Counted from the stretch's first letter, positions 1 to 7,127 are shown. The stretch is DNA of 7,662 nt from an uncultured Collinsella sp. (GCA_900757595.1 CAAEOL010000045.1:1-7662), one strand, 5' to 3'. The notes: a model not told the origin generated them from the sequence alone. Program-made: numbers and translations.

Positions 1-561
1 GATGGTGTTCACCGTAAAGTCCGAATTGTTGAGGAACAGCGCCTGGCTATCGGGCTGGGTCATGATGCCGCAGATGGTGTAGGTGCGGCCCTCAAGCTCA
101 ACCTTATCGCCCACGACAAGGTCGTTGTTGGTGGCAAAAACTCGGTCGATAGCCACCTCATCGTCCGTCTTGGGCTGCTTGCCTTCGCAGTAGGACGCGA
201 TATCGACCTTGGTGCGGTGCGCATAGGTGCGCAACGTGCGCTTGGTGCCGTCGTCGCCGGCGGTCTTTTTGATGATGGCGTCGATGGAGAAATTCTTGTA
301 GAGCGTGACGCCGCCGACGTCGTCGGCCGCATCCTCGGCTGCCTTGAGCTGGTCGTCGGTAGCCTCGAAGGAGGTGGTCACGCGGCCGTCCTCAATCGTG
401 TACGCATCGCGCATGTCGTCGATAAGGCAACCGATGGAATGCGCCGCGAGCAAAAAGCCCGAGGTGAGAGCGATGCTCCCGCACATAAGCAAAAAGATGC
501 CCAGGTACTTGCCGATATTGCGGCGCAGCTCGCGCGGGAGTCGCTTTGCGAGAGGTGTCAT
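1..561 (-). CDS. FtsX/MacB-type ABC transporter permease, N-terminal part (cut by window edge)
   Basis: This is the first 187 codons of a membrane protein that continues past the left edge; the frame is open from the ATG at 561 to base 1. The protein begins MTPLAKRLPRELRRNIGKYL, a basic cytoplasmic leader, followed by one hydrophobic segment at about residues 19-40. A long hydrophilic region follows (about 41-187), as expected for the extracytoplasmic domain after TM1 in FtsX/MacB permeases. The start lies 8 nt after the stop of the ATPase gene, so the two are almost certainly co-transcribed and form one exporter. An ATG 5 nt upstream (at 566) is closed after two codons and is not used. No strong Shine-Dalgarno precedes 561, which suggests coupling to ATPase translation. 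Family placement rests on topology and the ATPase neighbour. The substrate is unknown; lipoproteins, peptides or antimicrobials are typical of the family. Confidence 0.8.
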   Translation of the reverse strand, partial: MTPLAKRLPRELRRNIGKYLGIFLLMCGSIALTSGFLLAAHSIGCLIDDMRDAYTIEDGRVTTSFEATDDQLKAAEDAADDVGGVTLYKNFSIDAIIKKTAGDDGTKRTLRTYAHRTKVDIASYCEGKQPKTDDEVAIDRVFATNNDLVVGDKVELEGRTYTICGIMTQPDSQALFLNNSDFTVNTI

Positions 562-569
562 GGCATCGC

Positions 570-1283
570 CTACCAATCGAGCTCGGCGGCCGCAACGGGC
601 GACTCGTTGAGCCCATCCTCGACGATGCGGCCGTCGCGCAGGCGCAGCACGCGGTTGGCCATGCGGGCGATGGCGGCGTTGTGGGTGACGATGATGATGG
701 TGCAGCCGTAGGTGCGGTTAACATCCTCCATGAGCTGCAAGATTTCCTTGGATGTCTTGTAGTCAAGCGCGCCGGTGGGCTCGTCGCACAGCAGCAGGCC
801 CGGGTTTTTGACGAGTGCGCGGCCGATGGCGCAACGCTGCTGTTGGCCGCCCGAGACCTGGCGCGGGAACTTGTTGCGGTGCTCGTAGAGGCCCAGCGAA
901 CGCAGCAGGTCGTCGACATTGAGCGGGTTTTTGGACAGGTGCGCCGTGACCTCGATGTTCTCCTTGATGGTGAGATCGGGCACCAGGTTGTAGAACTGGA
1001 AGACAAAACCCAGCTCACGGCGGCGATACTCGCCCAGATCGGTAGGTTTGAGCACCGTGAGGGCGCAGCCGTCCACCATGATGGAGCCACCGTCGGCATC
1101 CTCCAGGCCGCCGATCAGGTTGAGAAAGGTCGACTTGCCCGAGCCCGAGGGCCCCAGCATGACGCAGATCTCGCCGCGGTTGATGGACGTGTCGATGCCA
1201 TCGAGTACCGTCAGGCGCGCATCACCGTCGCCGTAGTGTTTCCTGAGCCCGCTGACCTGGACATAGGCTTGCTTTGTCGACAT
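570..1283 (-). CDS. ABC transporter ATP-binding protein, MacB/LolD type
   Basis: This 237-residue protein is a complete ABC ATPase of the size usual for MacB/LolD/FtsE-like subunits. Visible motifs are Walker A GPSGSGKS (44-51), the Q-loop at Q96 in FVFQFYNL, signature VSGGQQQR (143-150), Walker B LLLCDEPTG with catalytic E168, and the switch histidine H201 in VTHN. The sequence LLLCDEPTGALD is characteristic of this subfamily. It would sit on the cytoplasmic face and power the FtsX-like permease encoded 8 nt downstream. The ATG at 1283 is preceded by GGGGGA (complement of 1288-1293) with a 4-nt spacer, which supports this start. No sensor kinase or regulator is adjacent to this pair on the visible side. 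Substrate not determinable. Confidence 0.95.
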   Translation of the reverse strand: MSTKQAYVQVSGLRKHYGDGDARLTVLDGIDTSINRGEICVMLGPSGSGKSTFLNLIGGLEDADGGSIMVDGCALTVLKPTDLGEYRRRELGFVFQFYNLVPDLTIKENIEVTAHLSKNPLNVDDLLRSLGLYEHRNKFPRQVSGGQQQRCAIGRALVKNPGLLLCDEPTGALDYKTSKEILQLMEDVNRTYGCTIIIVTHNAAIARMANRVLRLRDGRIVEDGLNESPVAAAELDW

Positions 1284-1324
1284 GCTATCCCCCGTTGTTA
1301 GCCTTCTGCTACTTTTCTAGGGTA

Positions 1325-1353
1325 ATAGTAAACCCAGGCGAACTATTTTTAAG
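1325..1353 (-). promoter_or_regulatory. Possible promoter of the MacB-like exporter genes
   Basis: Read on the minus strand, TACTAT (complement of 1325-1330) could be a -10 box. CTTAAA (complement of 1348-1353) lies 17 nt upstream as a weak -35. The spot is a short AT-rich island in a GC-rich sequence, about 40 nt upstream of the ATPase start codon, between that gene and the repeat cluster. The hexamers match the consensus only partly (4/6 and 3/6), so this is a candidate only. Confidence 0.3.
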
Positions 1354-1380
1354 CGACAGGCGCGATTTTTTCCAAACCAG

Positions 1381-1595
1381 TCATTGGGTACTCATTGGGG
1401 ACAGACTTAAATGACTGAAACCACTCATTTAAGTCTGTCCCCAATGAATGCCGGGACTGTCCCCAAGTGCCGGCAGGAAAGGAACGTCCCCAAGTGCCGA
1501 CATATTGGGACAGTCCTTGCCGGCACGACCGGCGGGCCGGCGAATCGACAAAGACTGTCTCCGATGACTAGCCGTTTAAGAACGTCCCCGATGAC
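1381..1595. repeat. Cluster of degenerate REP-like GGGGACAG repeats
   Basis: This gene-free stretch holds about eight related copies of a short motif, TCATTGGGGACAGACTTAAA, in both orientations. The clearest are the inverted pair at 1392-1414 and 1425-1447. Degenerate copies follow: GGACTGTCCC at 1454-1463, GGGACAGTCC at 1507-1516 as its inverse, and GTCCCCAAGTGCCG twice (1459-1472 and 1486-1499). Two more copies read on the minus strand as TCATCGGAGACAG (1555-1567) and TCATCGGGGACG (1583-1594). A truncated copy, TCATTGGG, starts at 1381. The cluster lies between two genes of the same strand, in the 3' region of the ABC-2 operon. From memory, motifs of this kind resemble REP elements mobilised by IS200-like Y1 (RAYT) transposases; no such gene is present here. 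A 63-codon plus-strand reading frame through the cluster is made only of repeats and is not called a gene. Confidence 0.85.
1392..1447. repeat. Perfect 23-bp inverted repeat with 10-nt loop
   Basis: Positions 1392-1414 are the exact reverse complement of 1425-1447, leaving the loop CTGAAACCAC. The hairpin would form on either strand. It has no T-tract on either side, so it does not look like a standard intrinsic terminator, although it could stop or protect the 3' end of the ABC-2 operon transcript arriving from the right. It is the best-conserved part of the surrounding repeat cluster, which suggests that it is the most recent copy. Confidence 0.9.
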
Positions 1596-1602
1596 CAGGT
1601 AG

Positions 1603-2808
1603 CTAGGCGTGGGATTTGGCGCGGGTGAGGGCCAGGCCTACGGCGGCGATGGCGGCGGCGAAGAGCACCGTGACGCCCAGGTCGCAGGCGATGTCGCCCA
1701 ACACGGTGGCCGTTAGATCCGAGGCAAGCGCCTTGCCGATCGCGTCGTTCACCCAAAACGTCGGCACAAAGTGCGCCACCGTCTGCACGGCCGAGCCCAT
1801 GAGCGACAGCGGCATCCAGGCGCCGCCCAAAAACGTCATGAGCATGCCGAGTAAGTTGCCCACGCCGTTGATCAGCTCCTCGCGCGCGCCCAAGCTCGAC
1901 AGGGTAAAGCCAACGGCCAGCGGCGTGCACGCCAGGGCAAGCGTCGCCGCCAGCGCCAGGCACACGCGACCCACACCGACCTCGGCGACCGCGCCGGCAA
2001 AGCCCACGACACCCACCATGCTCGACACGAACCAGATGCAGACGGTAAGCACCGCGGCAGCCGCGAACACAGCAAGCGAACGCTGGCGCTCGGAGACCGG
2101 GCCGGCCTCCATGCGGCGCACGCGCTCGGGCTCGTTCATACCCGAAAACACCAGTCCCACCGAAACGATGACCGATGAGATGATCGCGTACGCGCCAAAG
2201 TTGAAGTACGACTCGAGCGTGGCTGCGGCAGTCGAGTCAACCTTGACCTGCTCGATCTGGACCTCCGCGCGCTTTGCGGCGGCGTGCTCGGCGGTCTTGG
2301 CGACACTGGCCCCGGAGGCAGCAGGCTCAAGCACCGCCGCAGCGCCCGCGAGCGAGATCCACCGCGAAACCTCGGCAGACGAAAGCGCCGCCGCCATGGT
2401 GCCGGAACCGTAGGTCACATCGAGCTTGGGCAAGTCCTCCCCCGCACGGGCGGCCGCAACAAGATCGTCCTCAAACCCCTCCGGGATAAAGAACGCGCAG
2501 TCGGCGCTGCCCTTGGCGCTGTTGCTCTTGGAGAGCGCGTCCGCAAGGTCGTACGTGTCGTCGCCGACGCCCGTGACCAGGTCAAAGCGCGAACCCAGGT
2601 GCCTGGTAAGCGCACGCGAAAGATCGCTGCCGTCGCGGTCGACCACAATCACGTTGGCGTCGTAGGGCTTGTACTCGGTCAGCTGCGACGAGTTCCAGCT
2701 GACCGAGGCCGCAATGAACACGCCCATGAGTGAAATGAACACCGTGTAGATGAGCAGGTAGAACGGGTGCGCGAGCGCCATGCGAAGCGCGGTCTTAAAG
2801 GTGCTCAT
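1603..2808 (-). CDS. ABC-2 type transporter permease (second permease of the operon)
   Basis: This 401-residue protein has the topology of the ABC-2 (ABC2_membrane_3-like) exporters. TM1 is at about 14-35, followed by a large extracytoplasmic domain of about 165 residues. Five more hydrophobic segments lie at about 203-223, 247-270, 281-303, 315-337 and 372-394. The cytoplasmic stretch GMNEPERVRRMEAGPVSERQ after TM2 is typical of the coupling region. The ATG at 2808 is chosen because AAGGAG lies 5 nt upstream; a TTG start at 2823 would add only five residues and lacks such a site. The start overlaps the end of the preceding permease by 14 nt, which implies translational coupling. It probably forms a heterodimer with that permease, driven by the ATPase at 3992-4930. 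It is the last gene of the operon. Substrate unknown; drug, peptide or lipid export are family possibilities. Confidence 0.9.
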   Translation of the reverse strand: MSTFKTALRMALAHPFYLLIYTVFISLMGVFIAASVSWNSSQLTEYKPYDANVIVVDRDGSDLSRALTRHLGSRFDLVTGVGDDTYDLADALSKSNSAKGSADCAFFIPEGFEDDLVAAARAGEDLPKLDVTYGSGTMAAALSSAEVSRWISLAGAAAVLEPAASGASVAKTAEHAAAKRAEVQIEQVKVDSTAAATLESYFNFGAYAIISSVIVSVGLVFSGMNEPERVRRMEAGPVSERQRSLAVFAAAAVLTVCIWFVSSMVGVVGFAGAVAEVGVGRVCLALAATLALACTPLAVGFTLSSLGAREELINGVGNLLGMLMTFLGGAWMPLSLMGSAVQTVAHFVPTFWVNDAIGKALASDLTATVLGDIACDLGVTVLFAAAIAAVGLALTRAKSHA

Positions 2809-3982
2809 AGCGGCTCCTTCCAAAGATCAGCGTAGCGGCAGCGACAAACACCAGGGCCATGAGGACAAGCGCACCGGCGCGAACGACAAAGGGACCCAGA
2901 TCCTCAAAGAAATACAGGCGGTTGAACATATCGCAGATGAGCTTGACGGGGTTGAGCCAGCACTCGGCCGGACAGGCGCGGGCAACATCGTCGGCAAGCG
3001 CCATCGCCGGCTCGCCGTAGAGTCCGGCGAACAGGGCGCACGTGGTGGCAAAGCCCGTGAGGATGCCCGATCTGGACGCCTTGCCGCCCTTAACGGGAAG
3101 CGTCCCCACAAAAAGCCCCAGGCCCGTGGCAGCAAGCGCGGATGCGGCGCCGCCCGCCAGGCACAGCCCCTCGCGCCCGCCAAAGTCGATGCCGACCACC
3201 AGGCGCACGTAGCCGATCGCGATCGCCATCGAGGCAAATGAGACCAGCCACGAGCCGACAAAAATGCCGGCCAGCGACGCCGTCTTGGAGACGCCGCCCA
3301 CGCAGCGGCGCGCGCCGAGGCCGGACAGATTGGGCTGCAGATCGACGACGGCCAGGGCCGCAAACTCGGAAGACATCATCGCGACCAGGCCAAAGAGCGC
3401 GTAATAGTAGATGGTCGTACCGTCGGGCGTGGTGCGCGTAAGGCTCACGCGGCGAGTGCCGCCCTTAAGCGACAGGGCGCTCGCAACCGCCTCCGGGTCG
3501 GCGAGCGCCGCCGGGTTGTCCTGGGCAATCTGGCGCATGAGCTCGGCATTTTGCGTATACGAGCTCGCCACCGTCTCCAGGATGCTGCGGTCGGTGAGCA
3601 CCGTACTGGCGCGCGAGCTATCGTAGCTCGAAAGCAACGTAAGCTTGGGCGCGCCCGCGTCGTCGACCGTGTAGACGCCCGCAACCTCGCCGGACTTGAG
3701 CGCATGGTTCGCCTCGGCCGCGTCATCGCACTCGTGGATCTTAAGCAGCTGGTCGTCGCCCTCCTTGGCAAGCGACGTCGCCACGTCCTTAAAGGTCGAA
3801 GCGTCCCAGGCCTCGTCGGCGACAACGGCTACCGGCACCGGATCGACCTTGCCGTCGGAGCTGAGGTTCGCAAACATAAACATGAACATCGTGGAAAGCG
3901 CAATGGGAAAGAGCGCGCCCCAGACCCATGTGCTCGGCCGGCGCAGCAGCGTCTTGACCGTGATAATGATGGTGTTGATCAT
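2795..3982 (-). CDS. ABC-2 type transporter permease (first permease of the operon)
   Basis: This 395-residue membrane protein has the same plan as its downstream neighbour. TM1 lies at about 18-38, followed by an extracytoplasmic domain of about 150 residues. Further hydrophobic segments are at about 190-213, 235-258, 270-295, 305-323 and 365-387. Overall sequence similarity to the second permease looks low, so the pair appears to be an old duplication or an obligate heterodimer. The ATG at 3982 is 9 nt after the ATPase stop and is preceded by the G-rich AGGGGGC. The charged start MINTIIITVKTLLRRPSTWV is typical of ABC-2 proteins. The reading frame ends inside the next gene, with a 14-nt overlap. 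Function in export is inferred from family and operon; the substrate is not known. Confidence 0.9.
   Translation of the reverse strand: MINTIIITVKTLLRRPSTWVWGALFPIALSTMFMFMFANLSSDGKVDPVPVAVVADEAWDASTFKDVATSLAKEGDDQLLKIHECDDAAEANHALKSGEVAGVYTVDDAGAPKLTLLSSYDSSRASTVLTDRSILETVASSYTQNAELMRQIAQDNPAALADPEAVASALSLKGGTRRVSLTRTTPDGTTIYYYALFGLVAMMSSEFAALAVVDLQPNLSGLGARRCVGGVSKTASLAGIFVGSWLVSFASMAIAIGYVRLVVGIDFGGREGLCLAGGAASALAATGLGLFVGTLPVKGGKASRSGILTGFATTCALFAGLYGEPAMALADDVARACPAECWLNPVKLICDMFNRLYFFEDLGPFVVRAGALVLMALVFVAAATLIFGRSRYEHL
2814..2819 (-). promoter_or_regulatory. Ribosome binding site deciding the start of the second permease
   Basis: AAGGAG on the minus strand lies 5 nt before the ATG at 2808. 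It rules in favour of this start over the in-frame TTG at 2823, which lies upstream of the site. The site lies just downstream of the second permease's alternative start and within the coding 3' end of the first permease, consistent with coupled translation. Confidence 0.8.
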
Positions 3983-3991
3983 GGCTGCCCC

Positions 3992-4930
3992 CTAGTCGCG
4001 TAGCTCGCGGCCGGTGATCTCGAGGAACACGTCGTTGAGGGTCGGCGGCTCGCTCCACACGCGACCGAGTGCCACGTCGGCGGCGCGCAGCGTGTCAAGG
4101 ATGTCGACCAGATTATGTGGGCTCGCCTCGCAGGTGCAGATGAGCTCGCCGCCGGACAGCTCAACCGAAAGCACGTGCTCCAGAGCGCGCAGCCGCTCGA
4201 CCGTGGCGGGCTCGACGGCGCCGACCTCGACGGTCACGCGCTCGCCCATCTGAATCATGCGCTTGAGCTCGTCGTTGGTGCCCTGCGCCAGCACGCGGCC
4301 GCCGTCCATGATCATGATGCGGCTGCAGATCTGCTCGACCTCCTCCATGTAATGGCTGGTATACACCACCGTGGCGCCCTCGTCGCGCAGGCGGCAGATG
4401 CCCTCCAGAATGGCGTTGCGGCTCTGCGGATCGACTGCCACTGTGGGCTCGTCAAAGAAGATGAGCTCGGGCTTGTGCGCGATGCCGCAGGCAATGTTGA
4501 GACGGCGTGCCAAGCCACCCGAGAGCTTTCCGGGGCGAAACTTGGTAAAGTCGCCCAAGCCGACAAAGTCGATCGCCTCGTCCACCAGCGCGCGGCGGCG
4601 CTTGCGGTCGTTGACGTAGAGGCTGCAGAAATAGTCGATGTTTTCGCGCACGGTGAGCTCGTCAAACACCGCCACCTGCTGTGGCACCACGCCGACGCGA
4701 CGCTTAAGGTCGTAGCGGGTGGGCGTCATGGGCTCGCCGAACAGCTCGATGGTGCCCTTGTCGTAAGCGAGCAGCTGCAGGATGCAGTTGATGGACGTGG
4801 TCTTGCCCGAGCCGTTGGGGCCCAGCAGGCCAAAGATCTCGCCAGGGGCAATACTCAGGTTAAAGTGGTCGAGCGCGATAAGATCGTCGTAGCGCTTGAC
4901 GAGGTTTTCGACGTGGACGATATCTGTCAT
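3992..4930 (-). CDS. ABC-2 exporter ATP-binding protein, DrrA/CcmA-like
   Basis: This 312-residue ATPase carries Walker A GPNGSGKT (37-44), Q-loop VVPQQ (81-85), signature LSGGLARR (136-143), Walker B LIFFDEP (156-162, D160/E161), the D-loop region VAVDPQSR and H193 in TSHYMEE. A C-terminal domain of about 85 residues follows and ends in PTLNDVFLEITGRELRD, the ending usual for DrrA-like drug-export ATPases. It would energise the two ABC-2 permeases downstream, the first starting 9 nt after its stop. The ATG at 4930 is preferred over a longer frame beginning at 4996: AGAAGGG lies 7 nt upstream, and the 22 extra residues have no family character. It is the first gene of an operon that diverges from the sensor kinase genes, suggesting that the two-component pair controls it. 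Substrate unknown. Confidence 0.95.
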   Translation of the reverse strand: MTDIVHVENLVKRYDDLIALDHFNLSIAPGEIFGLLGPNGSGKTTSINCILQLLAYDKGTIELFGEPMTPTRYDLKRRVGVVPQQVAVFDELTVRENIDYFCSLYVNDRKRRRALVDEAIDFVGLGDFTKFRPGKLSGGLARRLNIACGIAHKPELIFFDEPTVAVDPQSRNAILEGICRLRDEGATVVYTSHYMEEVEQICSRIMIMDGGRVLAQGTNDELKRMIQMGERVTVEVGAVEPATVERLRALEHVLSVELSGGELICTCEASPHNLVDILDTLRAADVALGRVWSEPPTLNDVFLEITGRELRD

Positions 4931-5040
4931 GAGGCGGCCCTTCTGTTGGTCGTGGCCCGGTACGATTGCATCATCGCAGGAGAGGACGGCGCGCACCAGT
5001 GAGCTTTGTCACGAGTGCGAGGGGGCAGAGGCGAAACCCC

Positions 5041-5054
5041 CGCTCGCGCGAGCG
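5041..5054. promoter_or_regulatory. Perfect 14-bp palindrome, candidate operator
   Basis: CGCTCGCGCGAGCG equals its own reverse complement. It lies about 110 nt upstream of the ATPase start and 88 nt upstream of the kinase start, a position from which a bound regulator could affect both units. Its left half also takes part in the neighbouring G5/C5 hairpin. A GC-rich genome yields such palindromes fairly often by chance, so the operator role is only a suggestion. Confidence 0.3.
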
Positions 5055-5129
5055 ATCGACGCCGCTTTGCCGCGCGGGAGGAATGTCACGGTTGCCCCGG
5101 GCGGCGCCTCCCCCGCGCGCAGCATCGCG

Positions 5130-5135
5130 TACAAT
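5130..5135 (+). promoter_or_regulatory. -10 box giving a probable leaderless kinase transcript
   Basis: TACAAT matches the sigma-70 type -10 consensus at 5 of 6 positions. It ends 6 nt before the ATG at 5142, so transcription would begin at or next to the A of the start codon. No Shine-Dalgarno sequence lies at a usable distance before that ATG, as expected for a leaderless mRNA, which is common in Actinobacteria. A clear -35 box is not seen 16-18 nt upstream (the spot reads CCTCCC), which fits a promoter that needs an activator. Confidence 0.55.
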
Positions 5136-5141
5136 ACCCGT

Positions 5142-6287
5142 ATGAACAGGCTTTTCGACAAATCGATTGTGCTGGCGTGCTGTATTGCGGCCGCCATGGG
5201 TCTTGCCGTGGACGCTCGTCTGGTTGTGGCGTTTTGCCTTGGCGTTATGGCCACCTCGGCGTCGGAAGTCGCACGAGAAGAACACGCCCATCGCGCGAGC
5301 GAGGCCGCGAGCTACGCTTACATCATCGCTGCCGTCTTCGTGCCGCCATTTATGCCGTTCGCACCCCTTGCCTTCTATGACATCGCGCGACGCGTGCGCC
5401 GTGAACGCATCTGGCCCGCGCTGGCGATTGGCGCCGTGTTTGTCTGCGCGCTTGTCGCGGACCTTCGTGGCGGCGTGCTCACCACCCGAACGCTGTTGCT
5501 AACCGCCATCCTTTCGATCGCTGCCACGTTGCTGTCGCTGCGCACCGCGCAGCTGGAGCGCGAACAGGATCGCATGCGTCGCACCCGCGACAAGCTGCAA
5601 GAACGCGCCCTGGTACTCGAGGCACGCAACCGCGACCTCGCCGACCGCCAGGACTACGAAGTCGAGCTCGCAACGCTCGCCGAACGCGCCCGCATCGCGC
5701 GCGAGATCCACGATAACGTGGGCCACCAGCTCACGCGCGCTTCGCTCCAAACCGAAGCCTTGCGCGTGGTCCACGCCAACGAGCCCGGCGTCGCCGCCGA
5801 TTTCGCCGATGTCAAACGCACGGTTGACGAGGCGCTCCAGCTCGTGCGCGCCAGCGTCCACGCGCTCAACGACAATGCAACCAACCTCTCCGTGCAGCTC
5901 GAGCGCATCGTTGAAGGCGTACGCTCGGACAGCGGCCCACAGATTGAGCTTGAAGTTTTGGCCGAGCATGCGCCCGCCAACGTCGCCAACTGCTTTGCGG
6001 CGGTCCTGCGCGAGGCGCTCTCCAACACCATGCGCCACGCTTGCGCCCAGACCGTCACCGCACGATGCATGGAGCATCCGTCGTTTTACCAGCTCATCGT
6101 TACCGACGATGGCGTGGGCGGGGTCCAAGCAATCGGCCGTGGCGCCGCGGAGGGCATGGGGCTCGTCTCCATGCGCGAGCGCATCGAGGCGCTTGGCGGC
6201 ACCTTCACCGCCGGTCCGCGCGCCGGCGCCGGCGGCTGGCGCGTGTTTGCCACCGTTCCCAAACAGCAAGGAGATGAGGACCGATGA
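5142..6287 (+). CDS. Sensor histidine kinase, HisKA_3 / NarL-DesK type
   Basis: This 381-residue protein starts with about five hydrophobic segments (roughly 8-24, 28-44, 57-78, 93-107 and 116-133) with short loops, so it probably senses a signal in or at the membrane. A basic, helical linker (about 134-180) resembles a coiled coil. The dimerisation and phosphoacceptor motif is ERARIAREIHDNVGHQLT (181-198), with the phosphorylated H190. The HATPase domain shows the N-box REALSNTMRHA (N295), the G1 box DDGVGG (322-327) and the G2 motif GMGLVSMRERI (338-348). The reading frame is open further upstream, but the extra residues lie in the control region and look non-coding. The ATG at 5142 is chosen because the membrane domain begins there and TACAAT lies just before it. 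It partners with the response regulator, whose start codon overlaps its stop (ATGA). Confidence 0.93.
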   Translation: MNRLFDKSIVLACCIAAAMGLAVDARLVVAFCLGVMATSASEVAREEHAHRASEAASYAYIIAAVFVPPFMPFAPLAFYDIARRVRRERIWPALAIGAVFVCALVADLRGGVLTTRTLLLTAILSIAATLLSLRTAQLEREQDRMRRTRDKLQERALVLEARNRDLADRQDYEVELATLAERARIAREIHDNVGHQLTRASLQTEALRVVHANEPGVAADFADVKRTVDEALQLVRASVHALNDNATNLSVQLERIVEGVRSDSGPQIELEVLAEHAPANVANCFAAVLREALSNTMRHACAQTVTARCMEHPSFYQLIVTDDGVGGVQAIGRGAAEGMGLVSMRERIEALGGTFTAGPRAGAGGWRVFATVPKQQGDEDR

Positions 6288-6928
6288 GGCTCATAGTTGT
6301 CGATGACGACCACTTGGTAGTCGATTCACTCAAGATTATCCTAGGCGCCCAGCCGCAGATCGAGGTGGTGGGTACCGGCGCCAATGGCGACGACGCGGTC
6401 GCGCTCTACGCTGAGCACACGCCCGACATCGCGCTGCTCGACATTCAGATGCCGGGGCGCGACGGACTTTCGGCGGCACGCGAGATCCTTGAGCGCGACC
6501 CTGCGGCGCGCGTGGTGTTTCTGACGACATTCTCGGATGACGAGTACATTGTGTCGGCGCTTAAACTGGGCGCCCGCGGCTATCTGATCAAAACCGATGT
6601 CTCCGCCATTCCACCGGCGTTGGCGCAGGTCATGGACGGTAAACGCGTGCTCGAGGGTAAGGCGATCGAGGATGTCGACTTTGATGGGGCGGACGCTGAA
6701 GCCGGTGCGACCCGCCGGCCCGCGGCCTTTGCCGGTCTGACCGACCGCGAGTTCGAAGTCGCCGAGCTCATCGCCCGCGGTCTCGACAACAGGGAGATCG
6801 CCGCCACAGCCTACATGGGCGAAGGCACCGTGCGCAACCACATCAGCTCGATCCTGGCCAAAATGGACCTGCGCAACCGTATGCAGATCGCCATCGCCTA
6901 CCTGCGAGGGCAGTTGCCCGAAGATTGA
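6284..6928 (+). CDS. Response regulator, NarL/FixJ (LuxR HTH) family
   Basis: This 214-residue regulator has an N-terminal receiver domain (about 1-118) with the acidic cluster D7-D9, phosphoacceptor D53 in ALLDIQMPG, T81/T82 and K103. A variable linker follows (about 119-148), then a LuxR-type helix-turn-helix at about 150-212. The latter begins GLTDREFEVAELIARGLDNR and continues with the recognition-helix region GTVRNHISSILAKM. It would be phosphorylated by the adjacent kinase and bind DNA as a dimer. Its ATG shares ATGA with the kinase stop; AAGGAG (6268-6273) lies 10 nt upstream and GAGGA closer, so translation is coupled or reinforced. The likely target is the divergent control region at 4931-5141. 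No clear intrinsic terminator follows; the first downstream repeat unit begins 45 nt after the stop. Confidence 0.95.
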   Translation: MRLIVVDDDHLVVDSLKIILGAQPQIEVVGTGANGDDAVALYAEHTPDIALLDIQMPGRDGLSAAREILERDPAARVVFLTTFSDDEYIVSALKLGARGYLIKTDVSAIPPALAQVMDGKRVLEGKAIEDVDFDGADAEAGATRRPAAFAGLTDREFEVAELIARGLDNREIAATAYMGEGTVRNHISSILAKMDLRNRMQIAIAYLRGQLPED

Positions 6929-6973
6929 CCGCCCCGGCAGAGTAAAATGGCTGTTACCGATTTAATGCCATTT

Positions 6974-7127
6974 CAAAACTATGTCGGTTTACTACGATGA
7001 ATCGCCCACCTTCGATCACGGCAAATTGAGCGCTTGCAAAACCGCAGGTAGAACGCTTGCGATATTTAGAAAAATGCAGTCATGGTCGGGAATGTCGAAT
7101 TCGTCGTAGTAAACCGGCATAGTTTTG
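6974..7127 (-). repeat. Structured repeat unit A (154 nt, interior inverted relative to B and C)
   Basis: Outer arms 6974-6997 and 7104-7127 are 24 nt long and pair at 23 positions; the odd one, T6984 against G7117, would be a G-U wobble in RNA. Inside, CGATCA (7013-7018) pairs with TGGTCG (7083-7088) with one wobble. The centre is a 6-bp stem, CGCAGG (7043-7048) with CTTGCG (7056-7061), closing a 7-nt loop TAGAACG. The reverse complement of the interior aligns with unit B along its whole length, hence the minus strand. Function unknown. It could be a mobile MITE-like element, a structured RNA or a transcription end signal for the regulator gene just upstream. Confidence 0.85.

Larger units (their letters stand above)
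4931..5141. promoter_or_regulatory. Divergent control region between ABC-2 operon and two-component genes
   Basis: This 211-nt gap must hold the promoters of both divergent units. On its left edge, CCCTTCT (4938-4944) is the minus-strand ribosome site AGAAGGG that fixes the ATPase start. On its right edge is a -10-like TACAAT for the kinase. Between them lie three dyads. One is a hairpin with a G5/C5 core (5017-5025 with 5037-5047, 2-nt bulge). The second is a perfect 14-bp palindrome (5041-5054). The third is an imperfect inverted repeat, GCGCGGGAGG at 5072-5081 against CCTCCCCCGCGC at 5107-5118. NarL-type regulators usually bind dyads, so these are candidate operators. No convincing minus-strand promoter hexamers were found. 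Confidence 0.6.

Noticed and set aside
217..1301. Long plus-strand frames opposite the MacB-like genes (217-711 and 546-1301)
   Set aside because: They are antisense shadows produced by GC-rich codon bias. The minus strand has complete ABC ATPase motifs and permease topology.
1392..1447. Intrinsic terminator for the ABC-2 operon
   Set aside because: The 23-bp hairpin is strong but has no T-tract on either strand, so I kept it as a repeat.
1411..1602. A 63-codon plus-strand open reading frame in the gap between the two ABC operons
   Set aside because: It consists almost entirely of the GGGGACAG repeat copies, has no ribosome binding site and has no protein family character.
4115..5002. A 295-codon plus-strand frame opposite the DrrA-like ATPase
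   Set aside because: It is antisense to a gene with every ABC ATPase motif in place, and has no recognisable domain of its own.
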